Made by a program: the position numbers and the translations under genes. 64,000 nt of DNA. It comes from Siphonobacter sp. SORGH_AS_0500 (GTDB lineage Bacteria; Bacteroidota; Bacteroidia; Cytophagales; Spirosomataceae). Position 1 is the first letter of the stretch; each line of letters begins with the position of its first letter. A model generated the notes under the pieces. The model was not told where the DNA came from and did not search any database. It worked only from the letters and a program-made list of their open reading frames with translations. Where the stretch lies: contig NZ_NHPP01000010.1 in the NCBI RefSeq assembly GCF_002838835.1, positions 62,001 to 126,000 on the forward strand, given 5' to 3'. This document shows, piece after piece, positions 63,292 to 64,000 of the stretch.

Positions 63292-64000
63292 ATGCAAAAA
63301 ATTAGCTACTCAAACAAACTGCTGTACGACCTTATGAAAGTCAGTTTTGTGCAGTTTTTCATGGCAGTAGTTTTTGTTGGAGTCAGTCACGCACATGAGA
63401 GCTCCGGACAGGAAGTTCTCCGCCAACGAGTTACTATTGCCGTAAAAAATCAGGAACTGGAAGAAGTATTGGCTCAACTTTCGAAAATTGCCCACGTTCA
63501 TTTTTTATATAGCCCTGAACTGGTGGCTTCTAATCGTAAAGTGAACCTGACTCTCCGCAACCAGCCCATTGGTTCGGCTTTACAGGAGTTGCTTAACCCT
63601 CTGGAATTAACCTACCAGATCATGGATGAGCAAATTGTAGTGAAGCGGAAACCCATGCTGGCCGCCCATACGGTGATGATTTCTGGTGAAAAAATCACTA
63701 AAACCGAAACGACCGAAACACCCGCTGATATTTCTATCAAAGGGGTAGTGCTTGGTGAGGATAACCTACCCCTGGTAGGTGTGAGTGTGCAGGTAAAAGG
63801 AACGACTATCGGAACAACAACTAAAGCCGATGGCTCCTATCAACTGACGGTGCCTAACAGCGAAGCCGTACTTATTTTCAGTTACGTGGGTTACCTCAAA
63901 CAGGAAATTCCCGTAGGAACCAAGTCAACCGTTGATGTAATTCTACAAAGTGATACTCAGTCTTTGTCAGAAGTAGTCGTAGTAGGTTACGGTGAGCAGA
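63292..64000 (+). CDS. SusC/RagA receptor with STN domain, partial at window end
   Basis: Open at the window edge. From ATG 63292 (MQKISYSNKLLYDLMKVS): signal segment FFMAVVFVGVSHAHESSGQ, STN domain (LRQRVTIAVKNQELEEVLAQ, FLYSPELVASNRKVNLTL), CarboxypepD_reg-like domain (IKGVVLGEDNLPLVGVSVQVKG) and the TonB-linked signature SEVVVVGYGEQ at the end. The frame is open back to ATG 63154, but that region carries the leader hairpin and reads poorly as a signal sequence. Third member of the sigma/FecR/SusC set. Confidence 0.88.
   Translation, partial: MQKISYSNKLLYDLMKVSFVQFFMAVVFVGVSHAHESSGQEVLRQRVTIAVKNQELEEVLAQLSKIAHVHFLYSPELVASNRKVNLTLRNQPIGSALQELLNPLELTYQIMDEQIVVKRKPMLAAHTVMISGEKITKTETTETPADISIKGVVLGEDNLPLVGVSVQVKGTTIGTTTKADGSYQLTVPNSEAVLIFSYVGYLKQEIPVGTKSTVDVILQSDTQSLSEVVVVGYGEQ

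Noticed and set aside
1..64000. CRISPR arrays, insertion sequences, prophage, rRNA and tRNA genes
   Set aside because: No regularly spaced direct repeats, transposase/integrase frames, phage structural genes or RNA gene signatures were seen.

Overview
The window looks like the chromosome of a yellow/orange-pigmented, aerobic member of the Bacteroidota, most likely Cytophagales (Spirosoma/Siphonobacter-like). The basis is three SusC/RagA receptors, two of them with SusD partners and two with FecR anti-sigma genes; several ECF sigma factors; and promoters of the Bacteroidetes type (TTTG, about 19-21 nt, TAnnTTTG). Obvious Shine-Dalgarno sequences are missing, and a carotenoid locus is present. 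The genus cannot be fixed from the sequence alone. I found no rRNA, tRNA, CRISPR array, insertion sequence or prophage.

Layout. 1-7.1 kb: mixed housekeeping genes (NadR-like kinase, broken DUF4136 lipoprotein, barrel protein, LpxH-like phosphoesterase with a glycosyltransferase, PPK2, MsrA, PanB). 7.5-9.9 kb: a TonB receptor. 10.2-13.2 kb: ECF sigma, crtI, crtB. 13.8-18.6 kb: first SusC/SusD pair. 18.7-21.3 kb: Crp-like regulator and an AT-rich patch with unknown genes. 21.4-28.4 kb: gcvP, DUF3467, purK-purE, LysM protein. 28.5-36.1 kb: a possible small RNA, a secreted protein, and the second SusD/SusC/FecR locus. 36.5-43.9 kb: lhgO, phosphatase, thioesterase, an RraA-like/BASS transporter/enolase-superfamily cluster, and a lone ECF sigma. 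44.4-61.1 kb: the complete branched-chain amino acid region, ilvD-ilvB-ilvN-ilvC-ilvA, two paralogous envelope proteins, an AraC regulator, leuC-leuD-leuB and leuA. 61.2-64 kb: ECF sigma, FecR and the start of a third SusC, cut by the window end.

The most interesting regulation is two classical-looking leader-peptide attenuators. One before ilvD encodes a 21-residue peptide with ten consecutive Ile/Leu/Val residues. One before leuA encodes a 17-residue Leu-rich peptide. Each has a Bacteroidetes promoter, a stop codon lying inside an antiterminator arm, and a terminator with a T-run. The two share sequence in the switching arms, down to the same single C.U mismatch. The LeuA here ends before the usual leucine-binding regulatory domain, so attenuation may replace feedback inhibition.

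The leu operon has also collected passengers: a VapBC-like toxin-antitoxin pair between leuC and leuD, and a GxxExxY nuclease-fold gene between leuD and leuB that sits between inverted 'cacagag' repeats.

Quality warning: at least nine genes are broken by single-base indels, nearly all apparent one-base deletions in short mononucleotide runs (crtB, ilvA, a FecR, an ECF sigma and others). This looks like long-read consensus error rather than gene decay. Restored boundaries are given where the second half can be read in another frame.
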